NCBI RefSeq assembly: GCF_020075495.1 | Contig: NZ_JABYQT010000002.1 | Coordinates: forward strand, 372,001-436,000 | DNA from: Vreelandella aquamarina | GTDB lineage: Bacteria > Pseudomonadota > Gammaproteobacteria > Pseudomonadales > Halomonadaceae | Direction: 5' to 3' | Length of the DNA stretch: 64,000 nucleotides | Part shown: piece after piece, positions 55,479 through 64,000 of the stretch | Position numbering within the stretch: the first letter of the stretch is position 1 | How the letters are laid out: every line of letters begins with the position of its first letter | Notes under the pieces: generated by a model | Databases searched by the model: none | Told to the model about the DNA's origin: nothing | Seen by the model: the letters and a program-made list of their open reading frames with translations, nothing else | Translations under genes and position numbers: made by a program

Positions 55479-56419
55479 GGGCGTTTCTCCTCGGGCTCCT
55501 GGTCACGCTCTTCGCCCGCAAGCACCTCGTTCTCCTGCGTTTCTTCCTCTTCTTCCGGTGTCTCCTTGGGGCCAGCGGTGACGTAGTGAAAGAACCCGGC
55601 AAAGGCCGCAAGCCCGATGGCCACCGAAGCCAATGGCTTGGTGATGCCTTTCCAGCCATCGACCAGCGGGCTGATTCGCGGGTCCTTGGGCAAGCCGCTA
55701 TAGATCTCGGGTTTGTCGGCATGCTGTAGCACGTAGATCACGTGGGTGCCGCCCACTCCTTGGGGGTCGTAGATACCCGCATTTTCATAGCCACGCCCCT
55801 TGAGAAAGTCAGTGCGCGTCTCGGCGAGATCGAGCATGTCCTCCTTGGTACCGAACATGATCGACCCGGTGGGGCAGGATTTCACGCAGGCCGGCTCCAG
55901 GCCATGCGAGACGCGATCGGAACACAGAGTGCACTTATACGCCTTGGAATCCTTTTTCGAAATTCGTGGCACATCGAAAGGACAGCCCGCGACACAGTAG
56001 CCGCAACCGATGCAGTGCTCGGAGTTGAAGTCCACGATGCCGTTGGCGTACTGGACGATCGCGCCGGGGGCCGGGCACGCCTCGAGGCAGCCCGGCTCGG
56101 CGCAGTGCATGCAGTTGTCCTTGCGGATCAGCCACTCCAGATTGCCTTGCTCGTTCTCGTGTTCGTTGAAGCGCATTACCTGCCAGGAGTCGGGCGTGAG
56201 GTCCGTGGGGTTGTCGTATTCGCCCACGCACTCACCCACTTCATCCCGCAGGTCGTTCCACTCGGAGCACGCCACCTGGCACGCCTTGCAGCCGATGCAC
56301 CGGGATACGTCGATCAGCTTGGTGACAGCTTCAACGCCGCCGCTTCGCCTGTGGGGCGAAGGTACCGAGGTCGCCGAGCGGGCGATGATATTCTGCGAGT
56401 TGATTTGCTCTCCACGCAT
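55475..56419 (-). CDS. fdnH: Formate dehydrogenase iron-sulfur beta subunit
   Basis: A 314-residue electron-transfer subunit with four ferredoxin-type [4Fe-4S] clusters. Cysteine motifs are in [46 protein letters not shown], and [22 protein letters not shown]-terminal helix ([20 protein letters not shown]) anchors it on the periplasmic side beside FdnI. The last ~28 residues are very acidic ([14 protein letters not shown]), an extension likely linked to halophily. It lies 15 bases after fdnG and overlaps fdnI. Confidence 0.96.
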   Translation of the reverse strand: MRGEQINSQNIIARSATSVPSPHRRSGGVEAVTKLIDVSRCIGCKACQVACSEWNDLRDEVGECVGEYDNPTDLTPDSWQVMRFNEHENEQGNLEWLIRKDNCMHCAEPGCLEACPAPGAIVQYANGIVDFNSEHCIGCGYCVAGCPFDVPRISKKDSKAYKCTLCSDRVSHGLEPACVKSCPTGSIMFGTKEDMLDLAETRTDFLKGRGYENAGIYDPQGVGGTHVIYVLQHADKPEIYSGLPKDPRISPLVDGWKGITKPLASVAIGLAAFAGFFHYVTAGPKETPEEEEETQENEVLAGEERDQEPEEKRP

Positions 56420-56434
56420 GCTCTGCTCCTTGCG

Positions 56435-59400
56435 TTATAGCTTGTCGACCCGTACCAGGAACGACTTGAACTCCGGCGTCTGGGTATTGGCGTCACCCAC
56501 GGATGGCGTCAGCGTATTGGTCAGGTGAGCCCGCTTGGTTTGCCCCAGATAGCCCCAGTGGATCGGAATGCCTATCTGATGCACCGTTCGCCCCGCCACC
56601 GTAAGCGGGCGGATACGCTTGGTCACCACGGCCACCGCGTCGATGTGGCCGCGCTTGGAGCTGACGCGGACCCGGTCGCCCTTGGCAATGCCCAGTTCGT
56701 TGGCCAGGGTTTCGCCTATTTCCACGAACTTTTCCGGTTGGGCGATGGCATTCAAGCGGTTGTGCATCGTCCAGTAGTGGAAATGCTCGGTGAGGCGATA
56801 GGTGGTCGCCGCGTGGGGAAACTCCTCGAAGCTGCCGAAATTGGCCCGATCCTGATCGAACACCCGCGCCCCTGGATTGTTCTTGGCCAGCGGATTGTTG
56901 GGGTGCATCGGGTTACTCGCGATCGGCGTTTCAAACGGCTCGTAGTGTTCCGGAAAAGGTCCTTCGACCATACGTTCACGGGCAAAGAACTGCCCTCGAC
57001 CCGTCTGGTTCATGATGAAAGGCCCCTGGCCAGACGACGGTGCGGATTCCACCGGGAAGTCGGGAACGTCGTTGCCTACCCAGCGGTTGCCGTTCCACCA
57101 TACGACCGCCTTGCGCTCGGCCCAGGGCGTACCGTCGGGGCGTGCGCTTGCCCGGTTGTAGAGGATGCGGCGGTTGGCCGGCCACGCCCAGGCCCAGCCC
57201 AGCGTCTGGCCGACGCCGTAGGGGTCCGAGTTGTCGCGGCGGATCATCTGGTTGCCTTCTTCGGTCCAGCAGCCGGCAAAGATCCAGCAGCCGCTTGCCG
57301 TGCTGCCATCGGCGCGCAGCATGCCGAAATCCTCGACCTGTTCGCCTGCCCGGCAGACAATATTGCGCTGCTCGTCAACGACGTCCTCGAGGGCCCACCC
57401 GTTGTACTCCCGAGCCAGTTCATTGGCGCTCGGCTCCGTTGGGTAGCGATAGGGCCAGCTCAGGTTGAGCAGGGCGTCAGAAAACGCGCCGCCTTCAGCG
57501 CGATACATCTGCTGCATGCGAATGAAGATGCCGGCCAGTATCGCAGTATCGGGAAGCGCCTCACCCGGTGGCGGTGCCGCCGCCCAGAACCACTGCAGCC
57601 AGCGTGAGCTGTTGACGATGGAGCCGTCTTCCTCGGCAAAGGCAGTGGTCGGCAGGCGGAACACCTCGGTGTCAATCTCGGCCGTGTCCACGTCGTTGAA
57701 TTCGCCGTGGTTCTTCCAGAACTCGGCGGTTTCGGTCCTCAGCGGGTCAATGACCACCAGATACTTCAAGCGAGAGAGTGCCGTACTGATCTTGGCCTTG
57801 TGCGGGAAGGCAGCCAGCGGATTGAAGCCTTGGCAGATATAGCCGGTAATCTCGCCATGGCTCATCCGCTCGAAGGTGTGCAGCACGTCATACAGGGTCT
57901 CGTTCAGCTTGGGTAGCCACTCATAGCACCAGTTGTTCGCTTCGGTGGCCGCATCGCCGAACCAGGCCTTCATCAGGCTGACATGAAAACGCTCGTAATA
58001 GCGCCAGTAAGAGACTTCACCTGCCAGCAGATCCGGGCGCGAGCGATCGAGAATATAGGCGTCATACTCCTGCTCGTCGGCCTCGGGCAGCGACATGTAC
58101 CCAGGCAGCAAGTCCGAAAGCAGCCCAAGATCGGTCAGCCCCTGGATGTTGGAATGCCCACGCAAGGCATTGACGCCGCCCCCACGCATGCCCATGTTGC
58201 CTAGCAATAGCTGAAGCATCGCCGCGGTGCGGATGATCTGTGAACCGATCGAGTGCTGCGTCCATCCCAGGGCGTAGAGAATCGTCATGGTCTTGTCGTC
58301 CACGACGGTGGCGGCAATCATGTCCCAGACGTGCTGGATCTTGTTCGGGGGCGTGCCGCACACCGAGGAGACGACATCCAGGGTATAGCGGCTGAAGTGC
58401 GCACGCATCAACTGGAACACGCAGCGAGGATGCGTGAGCGTATCGTCGCGCAGGGCGTGGCCGTCATCGTCGTACTCGTACTGCCAGGTTTCCTTGTCGT
58501 ATTCGCCATTCTCGGCGTCGTAGCCGGTGAACAGGCCATCTTCGAAGCCGAACTCCTCACGCACGATGAGGCTCGCGTCGGTATAGGCGCGCACGTACTC
58601 ATGATGGATCTGATCGGTTTCGATCAAATAGCTGATCAGTCCACTCAGAAAAGCGATGTCGGTGCCGGTACGGATTTCTGCATAGTAGTCCGCTACCGCG
58701 GCCGTGCGGTTGAAGCGTGGGTCGACCACGACCAGACGTGCATCGTTATGCTCCTTGGCTTCCATCACCCAGCGAAAACCTACCGGGTGCGCCTCGGCGG
58801 CATTGCCACCCATGACAAGAATGAGATCAGCGTTGCGGATGTCGACCCAGTGATTGGTCATGGCACCGCGACCGAATGTTGGGGCAAGACCTGCCACCGT
58901 CGGTCCGTGTCAGACGCGTGCCTGGTTGTCGAGCACCACCATGCCAAGGCTACGGGCTATCTTCTGTGTCAGGTAAGCCGTCTCGTTGGTCGAGGCGGAT
59001 GCCGCCAGCATCCCGGTCGTGGTCCAGTGGTTGACCGTATTGCCGTCATCGTCCTGGTCGACGAAGTTGGCGTCGCGATCATCCTTCATGTGCCGGGCGA
59101 TACGGGTCAGCGCGTCGTCCCAGCTGATACGCTTCCACTCATGGGTGCCGGGTTCGCGTACCTGAGGATACTTGAGGCGCGATTCACTCTGGATGTAATC
59201 AAGCAGGCCCGCCCCCTTGGGGCACAGCGAGCCGCGGCTGACCGGGTGGTCCGGGTCGCCCTCGACATGGTAGATGCTATCGATACTGTTGATCGCCCCA
59301 TCGCCGCGGCTATAGAGCAGCACACCGCAACCCACTGAGCAATAGGTGCAGTTGCTGCGCGTTATCTTGGCACCGGTAAGCTTGAACTGGCGAACCGAGG

Positions 59401-59503
59401 CGAGGGCGGGCTCTGGAGCAAAGCCCATCATGGCCATGCTGGATGTCGCCATGCCGACGGCGCCGAGTTTGAAGAACTGTCTTCGCGTAACTTTCAGAGT
59501 CAT
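56435..59503 (-). CDS. fdnG: Formate dehydrogenase-N/O alpha subunit, selenocysteine-containing (UGA recoded)
   Basis: A 1022-residue molybdopterin selenoprotein that oxidises formate at the periplasmic face. The frame continues through a TGA at 58912-58910, read as selenocysteine 198: QARV-Sec-HGPTVAGLAPTFGRG matches E. coli FdnG/FdoG (Sec196) residue for residue around the site. A SECIS hairpin follows directly, and selA, selB and tRNA-Sec are in the same locus, so this is not a pseudogene. A Tat signal (TRRQFFKLG) precedes the [4Fe-4S] motif NCTYCSVGCGVLLY...LCPKG (Cys52, 55, 59, 94). High similarity runs to the last residue. The gene leads fdnHI-fdhE-selAB. Annotation tools that read TGA as stop split it in two. 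Confidence 0.97.
58864..58909 (-). promoter_or_regulatory. Bacterial SECIS element in fdnG
   Basis: Starting right after the UGA, CACGGACCGA pairs with TCGGTCGCGGTG (lower stem, GACCGA/TCGGTC and CAC/GTG). The apical hairpin GGUGGCAGGUCUUGCCCC (58898-58881) has a GG/CC step, a bulged U, a GGCA/UGCC stem and a GGUCU loop, as in the SelB-binding hairpins of E. coli fdhF and fdnG. It overlaps coding sequence in frame. Confidence 0.92.
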
Positions 59504-59669
59504 GACGGCCTCTTGTCGATTTGTTGTGTATGTCGCAAGCCTCTGACCAACAGACCTGACCGTTACGCAGGATGAGTCTATTGTTGTCTAGTGATGCGTG
59601 TTGTCTGGCGGTGCGTCGCGATGCCATCTGGTCAATGACAAGGCTGCCAGCAGGGCTTGCAATCAATGA

Positions 59670-60071
59670 CTATTCGGGCGAATCAGACGTGCTGGCCTGA
59701 GCCTCGCCATCTTCACGGCGCCCACTGTCGTCGGCGCCCAGCGGTTCATCGGGTAGCTGCGCCTCTTCGCGCTCGGGTGTCTCGGTTTCGTAGGCGGCTC
59801 CGTCATCGGCCGAAGAGGCAGGGGTCTGGAACATGGCATCGCCACGTGATTGACCACCGCCGGTGGTCTCATCTTCCTGATCCATATCCGCGCCGGTAAC
59901 GCCGCTTGTGGTGCCTGCCGTGCCGGTATCGATATTGGGTGCCTCAGGCATCGTGCGAGAAGTCAGGGCACCGGTTTCATCCTGGGAAACTGCAGGTTCG
60001 GCGGCCTGAAGCGTAGCCATGAAGCCAGCGCCGAGTAGAGCAACAAGGAAGGAGAGCCTGCGTCGTACCAT
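59670..60071 (-). CDS. Small acidic secreted protein of unknown function
   Basis: A 133-residue protein with a signal peptide (MVRRRLSFLVALLGAGFMAT, cleavage near LQAA-EP). The mature part is low-complexity and rich in Glu, Asp, Ser, Thr, Gly and Ala (for example PEREEAQLPDEPLGADDSGR), with no cysteine and hardly any hydrophobic residue, so it is probably disordered. GAGG precedes the ATG at 60071. It lies 166 bases upstream of fdnG on the same strand, with no terminator seen between. No family is recognised; the start of fdnG transcription may be at either gene. Confidence 0.6.
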   Translation of the reverse strand: MVRRRLSFLVALLGAGFMATLQAAEPAVSQDETGALTSRTMPEAPNIDTGTAGTTSGVTGADMDQEDETTGGGQSRGDAMFQTPASSADDGAAYETETPEREEAQLPDEPLGADDSGRREDGEAQASTSDSPE

Positions 60072-60273
60072 ATGTATATACCTCTCTAGGCCGGGACAAT
60101 CAGGCCAGGGCCTCTCAAGCAAGTACTGCCTAAGGTTGATGTATACCCAAACAGCCGACCCAGGCTGACCTCCCTGTATTGGCGACGATGCCGCATCCTG
60201 CCTTCTGTATAGTCAGTAGTAGCGCCTCACGCAAGAACATGGGTTAAGAGGCGTTCACCTCGCCAGTATTGCT
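60072..60273. other. Gap between topB and the acidic protein gene
   Basis: No gene, terminator or clear repeat is seen in these 202 bases. The promoter for the leftward acidic protein gene should be here. Confidence 0.3.
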
Positions 60274-62208
60274 CTATTGCTTGCCCGGATCGTTACGTCT
60301 TCTTTTTGCCTGATTTTTTTTATAGCGCGTGGCACCGCTTCTTCCTGGCTTGCCTGTGCGCTTGGCCGGGCCTGCAGCGACGCCTTTTGCCGTTTGCAGG
60401 CTCTGCCGGAGCTTGTCTGCATCGCTTTGCTCGAGCAGGGCGCGTAGATCATCGAGCAGGGCCTGCTGGAAGGCGCCGGGGTTATCCGCCTGTTCGGCAA
60501 TCGCTCGCAGGCGCTGCTCCCATAGGGCGGTACGTTCCGGCGTGCTGACCGCGCTGGGCAGCGCGGCAATCAGTGCACTACCCAGTTGCGTCGCGCGCAG
60601 GGCCTTCTGCTGGCGCACCAGATACCCACGCTGCACCAGGGTTTCGACGATGCCGGCGCGGGTGGCCTCGGTGCCCAGTCCGTCGGTATCCCGCAAGGTT
60701 TTACGAACGTTCGGGTCATCCACGTAGCGACCGATGTTCATCATTGCCTTGATTAAACTGGCATCGGTAAATGGCTCAGGGGGGCGAGTTTCCTTCTCCT
60801 CTACGCCGGCGCCCAGTGCCTGGCAGGCTTCTCCTTTGCTCAGCGTTGGCAGCGGTGGCGCTTCTTCTCGGGTGGTGAAGAGTGGCTTCCAGCCAGGGTC
60901 GAGAATGCTCTGGCCGCGCGCACGGAAGGCCTCCTCCAGCAGCGTGAATTCGGCCTTCACTTCAAAGGTGCGCAAGGGCCGATAGAACTGCGCCATGACG
61001 TTGCGCACCACCAGTCGGAATACGTGTCCCTCAGTGGCCGACAGCTGACTGAAATCCGCCGGTTTGCCGGTGGGGGCCAGCGCGTGGTGGGCGCCTACCT
61101 GCTTGTCGTTCCAGGCTTTGGAACGCAGGGTGAAATCGGCGCTATTGAGCCATTGGCTGAGCGTGGCGTCGTTCTGGCAGGCACCGCTCAGGCTTTGCCT
61201 GGCAAGCGGAAGATGCTCTTCGGGCAGGTAGCGACAATCCGAGCGCGGGTAGGTGATCAGCTTGTGCTGCTCGTAAAGGCGCTGGCAGATATCCAGCACC
61301 ATTTGCGCCGATAGCCCATGGCGTCGGGCGGCATCCACTTGAAGCGCGGAGAGCGAGTAGGGCAGTGGTGGCGCCTGACGCTTTTCCTGCTGGTCGAGCG
61401 TGGTCAACTGGCCTGATGCGCCTGGTAATCGAGTGGCCAGCGCGTCAGCGGGCCTACGATCGATCAGGCGGCCCTGATCATCCAAGGGCTGATTTTCCCT
61501 GGGTGCCCACCAGGCGCGCAGCTGGCCGTTGGCCACCTTGAGATCCACCCAGAGCGGATAAAACGGGTGGGGTCTGAAATCGCGAATGGCGTTGTCCCGG
61601 CGCACGATCAGCCCCAGCACCGGGGTTTGCACCCGGCCCACGGAAAGCACGCCGTCAAAGCCTGCCTGGCGGCCGGTCAGCGTCCAGGCGCGGGTCAGGT
61701 TGATGCCGTACAGCCAGTCGGCTCTGGAGCGCGCTTGCGCGGCCTGAAAGAGCGGCTGAAATTCGGCGTTGGCGCGCAGCTGGGAAAGCGCTCGAGTGAC
61801 GGCGGGGCGGTTGAGGTCGCTGACCAGCAGGCGTTGAACCGGTCCGCGGTACTTCAGGTGCTCGATCACTTCCTGCACCAGAAGCTGGCCTTCGCGGTCC
61901 GGGTCGCCGGCGTGCACGACGCTGCTTGCCTGTTTGATCAGTTTGCGAATGATGGCGAGCTGGCCGCGCGCCTTGGGGCGCGGGGCGAGTTTCCAGGTGC
62001 CGGGCACGATGGGCAGGCGATCCAGGCGCCACTGCTTGTCGGCAGGGTCGTAGGCCTCCGGGGGCGACTGCTCGAGCAGGTGGCCCAAACACCAGGTCAC
62101 GGTGGTATCACCGCACACAATGGCGCCTTCCTGGCGTTTGGGGCTGCCCGGAAGCCCCTCGGCAATGGCCCGGGCGAGGCTGGGTTTTTCAGCAATGATC
62201 AAGCGCAT
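60274..62208 (-). CDS. topB: DNA topoisomerase III
   Basis: A 644-residue type IA topoisomerase. The Toprim domain begins MRLIIAEKPSLARAIAEGLP with the metal acids in VVHAGDPDREGQLLVQEVIE. The active-site tyrosine is in HKLITYPRSDCRYLPEEHLP. GFDGVLSVGRVQTPVLGLIV and GLGTEATRAGIVETLVQRGY are conserved. It ends in a basic tail (GRSGATRYKKNQAKRRRNDP), and no C-terminal zinc fingers are present, as in TopB. It decatenates DNA and resolves recombination intermediates with RecQ. It is alone in its transcription unit. Confidence 0.95.
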   Translation of the reverse strand: MRLIIAEKPSLARAIAEGLPGSPKRQEGAIVCGDTTVTWCLGHLLEQSPPEAYDPADKQWRLDRLPIVPGTWKLAPRPKARGQLAIIRKLIKQASSVVHAGDPDREGQLLVQEVIEHLKYRGPVQRLLVSDLNRPAVTRALSQLRANAEFQPLFQAAQARSRADWLYGINLTRAWTLTGRQAGFDGVLSVGRVQTPVLGLIVRRDNAIRDFRPHPFYPLWVDLKVANGQLRAWWAPRENQPLDDQGRLIDRRPADALATRLPGASGQLTTLDQQEKRQAPPLPYSLSALQVDAARRHGLSAQMVLDICQRLYEQHKLITYPRSDCRYLPEEHLPLARQSLSGACQNDATLSQWLNSADFTLRSKAWNDKQVGAHHALAPTGKPADFSQLSATEGHVFRLVVRNVMAQFYRPLRTFEVKAEFTLLEEAFRARGQSILDPGWKPLFTTREEAPPLPTLSKGEACQALGAGVEEKETRPPEPFTDASLIKAMMNIGRYVDDPNVRKTLRDTDGLGTEATRAGIVETLVQRGYLVRQQKALRATQLGSALIAALPSAVSTPERTALWEQRLRAIAEQADNPGAFQQALLDDLRALLEQSDADKLRQSLQTAKGVAAGPAKRTGKPGRSGATRYKKNQAKRRRNDPGKQ

Positions 62209-62304
62209 GCAACGCGTGGCCTTAACGTCTGTTCGAGATGCCCTATAGTAGCAGAGCCTTGCAGGTCACCAGAACAGAGCGCCAGACGTCAGGCCACGCA
62301 AGGG

Positions 62305-63345
62305 CTAGAACTTGACCTCTACCCCCATGCCGTACAGATCGTCGCGGCGCTGGCCATCGATCTGCAAGCGGTCGACGTTGTATTCGGCGTACACCTTGGC
62401 CCGCGGCAGTAGACGGTAGGAGACGCCGATGACATATTCGTCTACCCGAGTGCCTTGATAGGCCAGGTCATCTTCGCCTTTCTCGTTGTTGTACCCCACC
62501 ATGAAAAGCGCCTTGCCAAGTTCATAGGCAGCGGACAGTTCATAAAAGTGCGTGGAAAACGTCTGGTCATTGGCGGCGTCCATGCGCTTGTAGCCATTGA
62601 TGGCGCCGAAGTAGAACGGGTCGAGGCGCCAGCCCACACCTACGCCCCAACTGGTCATGTCGCCCAGGGTATCGGTGGTGCCTTGAAAGTTCTGACGCTC
62701 GTAGGCGCCCACGAAATCGATCTCCGAGTCGGTGGTATAACGTACCGAGACGCCGTACTGATAGTCGCGGTCGCCTGCGCTGGTTTCACGCGGGCGGCGC
62801 TCGTCCTCGAAGACGTAGCTTGCGCGAAGATCCCAGTTGCCGATGTCGTAGCCGATGGTCAACTGGTCATCCTTCTTGCTTTCAAAGGGCTTGATGCCGT
62901 TGATCTTGTTCTCGTTGGCGGTATCGCCAAACAGCTCGAAGATGTCGGTGACATCACTCAGTTGGCTCGTCGCGCTCTTGGTGCGGCCCATGGCCATTTC
63001 CAGCTGATCCATGTAGCGAAACCCCAGCCATGCATAGCGCACGTCCAGACTATCGGTCTTGGCATCGTTCTCATCTTCGGCGTTCATCTGCCACTCGAGT
63101 TTACCCAGCAAGTCGATCTCATCGGTAAAGTGATAGCGGAACTGGGTTCCCAGGCGCGCTTTACCGTCGCCGCCAAAGTTGAGGCGCTGAGTCGGGCTCT
63201 GCTTGTCATACTTGAATGCGCCCGCCTCATACTGAAGCTTGCCGGTCAGGTCTATTCGCATCTCGTCGTTCTTGAACACGGTGGCAGCGTGTGCCGTTTG
63301 AGTGGCGGCCATGGTAAGAGCGGTGGCGAGCAGTAATTTCTTCAT
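62305..63345 (-). CDS. Outer-membrane porin, Gram-negative general porin family
   Basis: A 346-residue trimeric-type porin. The signal peptide is MKKLLLATALTMAATQTAHA; the mature protein starts ATVFKNDEMRIDLTGKLQYE and consists of alternating strands with a likely 16-strand barrel. LDVRYAWLGFRYMDQLEMAM followed by GRTKSATSQLSDVTDIFELF is the region before and in the constriction loop L3 in OmpC/OmpF-like porins. It ends VKF, with the C-terminal phenylalanine used by BAM. It is highly acidic, fitting a halophile. The ATG at 63345 is chosen over an upstream one because it begins the signal peptide. Confidence 0.9.
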   Translation of the reverse strand: MKKLLLATALTMAATQTAHAATVFKNDEMRIDLTGKLQYEAGAFKYDKQSPTQRLNFGGDGKARLGTQFRYHFTDEIDLLGKLEWQMNAEDENDAKTDSLDVRYAWLGFRYMDQLEMAMGRTKSATSQLSDVTDIFELFGDTANENKINGIKPFESKKDDQLTIGYDIGNWDLRASYVFEDERRPRETSAGDRDYQYGVSVRYTTDSEIDFVGAYERQNFQGTTDTLGDMTSWGVGVGWRLDPFYFGAINGYKRMDAANDQTFSTHFYELSAAYELGKALFMVGYNNEKGEDDLAYQGTRVDEYVIGVSYRLLPRAKVYAEYNVDRLQIDGQRRDDLYGMGVEVKF

Positions 63346-63385
63346 GTTTTCAGTTCTCACGGTAACGTCAGGCAGCAGTTGACCG

Positions 63386-63411
63386 CTCTTTTAATCGAAG
63401 GATTAAAAGAG
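63386..63411. other. Perfect 11-bp inverted repeat between phosphatase and porin genes
   Basis: CTCTTTTAATC (63386-63396) and GATTAAAAGAG (63401-63411) around a 4-base loop. It lies 41 bases upstream of the porin start, in its probable 5' leader, and no U-tract follows in either direction. It may be an operator, leader hairpin or weak end for upstream leftward transcripts. Confidence 0.6.
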
Positions 63412-63453
63412 GGCGATATTTCAACAAGTTAAAAAACGAAGTGCGTTTTAGGG

Positions 63454-64000
63454 CTAGAAATCGTTTTTGAGCGCTTCGATGTCGTCATCCAGGGTGTTGT
63501 CAAGCGCGATGCCGCTTTGGTTGACCTTGTCGGCGTAGTACGTCTTCACGCTTTCCCAGTCGTAGTAGGGGTAGTGCTCGGTTGGCAGGGGAAAGGCTAT
63601 CTCGCGTTCGTTGTGCAGCATCTTGACCAGCGTATCGTCACCGCCGTCGTTCTGATAAAGAACCCACTGAATGTTGGCCGCCATTGCGGTGATCGCCTTG
63701 CCGTTCCAGGTGGCGCTTACCTGGGCGGGGTCGTCCTGACTCTCATCGGCGCCTTCGATCTCGAGATATGCGGCCAAAGGCATGATCAATTCCGCATGGG
63801 AAAAATTGAAAATGCCGCTGGCACTCTTTTGCGCGAGCGCTTCGTCAGTCGAGGTGATCAACTCCTTGACCATGGGGGCGGCGATTTCACGGGGCAGGTT
63901 GCTGCTCGTAAGCGATGGGCCCTTGGCGTAGAAGGTTTCCATCAGGTCGAGGTCTTCGTACCAGGCCAGCTGCTCTTCGCTGAAGTAGCGGCCGAAATCG
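63454..64000 (-). CDS. Histidine acid phosphatase family protein, C-terminal part
   Basis: The frame runs off the right edge, so the N-terminus (with the RHG catalytic motif) is missing. The visible 182 residues begin DFGRYFSEEQLAWYEDLDLM and contain FNFSHAELIMPLAAYLEI, where HAE is the proton-donor motif of multiple inositol-polyphosphate phosphatase and phytase-like enzymes. It then has GGDDTLVKMLHNEREIAFPL, a usual C-terminal strand set. It would hydrolyse a phosphomonoester, perhaps phytate, in the periplasm; signal and substrate cannot be checked. The N-terminal half needs the next window. Confidence 0.7.
   Translation of the reverse strand, partial: DFGRYFSEEQLAWYEDLDLMETFYAKGPSLTSSNLPREIAAPMVKELITSTDEALAQKSASGIFNFSHAELIMPLAAYLEIEGADESQDDPAQVSATWNGKAITAMAANIQWVLYQNDGGDDTLVKMLHNEREIAFPLPTEHYPYYDWESVKTYYADKVNQSGIALDNTLDDDIEALKNDF

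Noticed and set aside
56435-58912. fdnG appears broken by a stop at 58910, as if a pseudogene or two genes
   Set aside because: The TGA aligns with the known selenocysteine codon, a SECIS hairpin follows, and sel genes are adjacent; the frame is otherwise intact.
44586-63433. The 15-mer TTTCAACAAGTTAAA occurs before mgtC (44586-44600) and near the porin leader (63419-63433)
   Set aside because: Only two AT-rich copies with different gene orientation; too little to call a shared regulatory site.

Overview
The window looks like a chromosomal segment of a moderately halophilic gammaproteobacterium of the Halomonas type (Halomonadaceae). This is inferred from the protein families, the dense GC-rich coding, the rlmD-relA-mazG order, TrpR- and LiuR-type regulation, and an acidic secreted protein and porin. 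No plasmid, phage, insertion sequence or CRISPR features were seen. The first and last genes are cut by the window edges.

Layout. 1-8 kb holds housekeeping genes: rlmD (5' truncated), relA-mazG, ppc, rluF and a small stress-type protein. 8.4-13.5 kb has a leftward trpR-trpE-trpG operon with a clear TrpR operator over its promoter, a divergent KefB/C-type antiporter and a small outer-membrane protein. 13.5-23.2 kb is a complete leucine/isovalerate (liu) operon, liuR-liuABCDE, extended by an acyl-CoA ligase and a methyltransferase. 23.5-28.3 kb is a five-gene branched-chain-type ABC transporter, followed at 28.5-31.8 kb by valine-catabolic genes (isobutyryl-CoA dehydrogenase, 3-hydroxyisobutyryl-CoA hydrolase, 3-hydroxyisobutyrate dehydrogenase). 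Three near-identical palindromes built on ACGTTAACGT/ACGTTTACGT sit before liuR, before the transporter and before the valine genes, so LiuR probably joins the three units into one regulon.

32-37.4 kb is a mixed region: a glutathione transferase, a membrane-anchored coiled-coil protein, a soluble PAS-PAS chemoreceptor-like protein, a subtilisin-like protease with a small I9-like partner, and a DUF2784 protein. 37.4-44.2 kb is a kynurenine-pathway operon (M20 peptidase, kynA, kynU, kynB) with a divergent LysR regulator and a YfcC-type transporter. 44.6-50.1 kb holds MgtC, DUF945, DUF3592, LemA and a long M48 membrane peptidase.

50.2-59.5 kb, all leftward, is a compact selenoprotein locus: fdnG (in-frame UGA with a SECIS hairpin directly after it), fdnH, fdnI, fdhE, selA, selB and tRNA-Sec. 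One transcription direction thus carries a selenoprotein and nearly all the machinery to decode its UGA; selD is not in the window. 59.7-64 kb has an acidic secreted protein, topB, a porin and the 3' end of a histidine acid phosphatase.

Several intergenic gaps hold perfect stem-loops or short tandem repeats, notably between the transporter binding protein and its permeases, between the protease and its putative inhibitor, and before lemA. All calls are from reading the sequence; no database search was possible.
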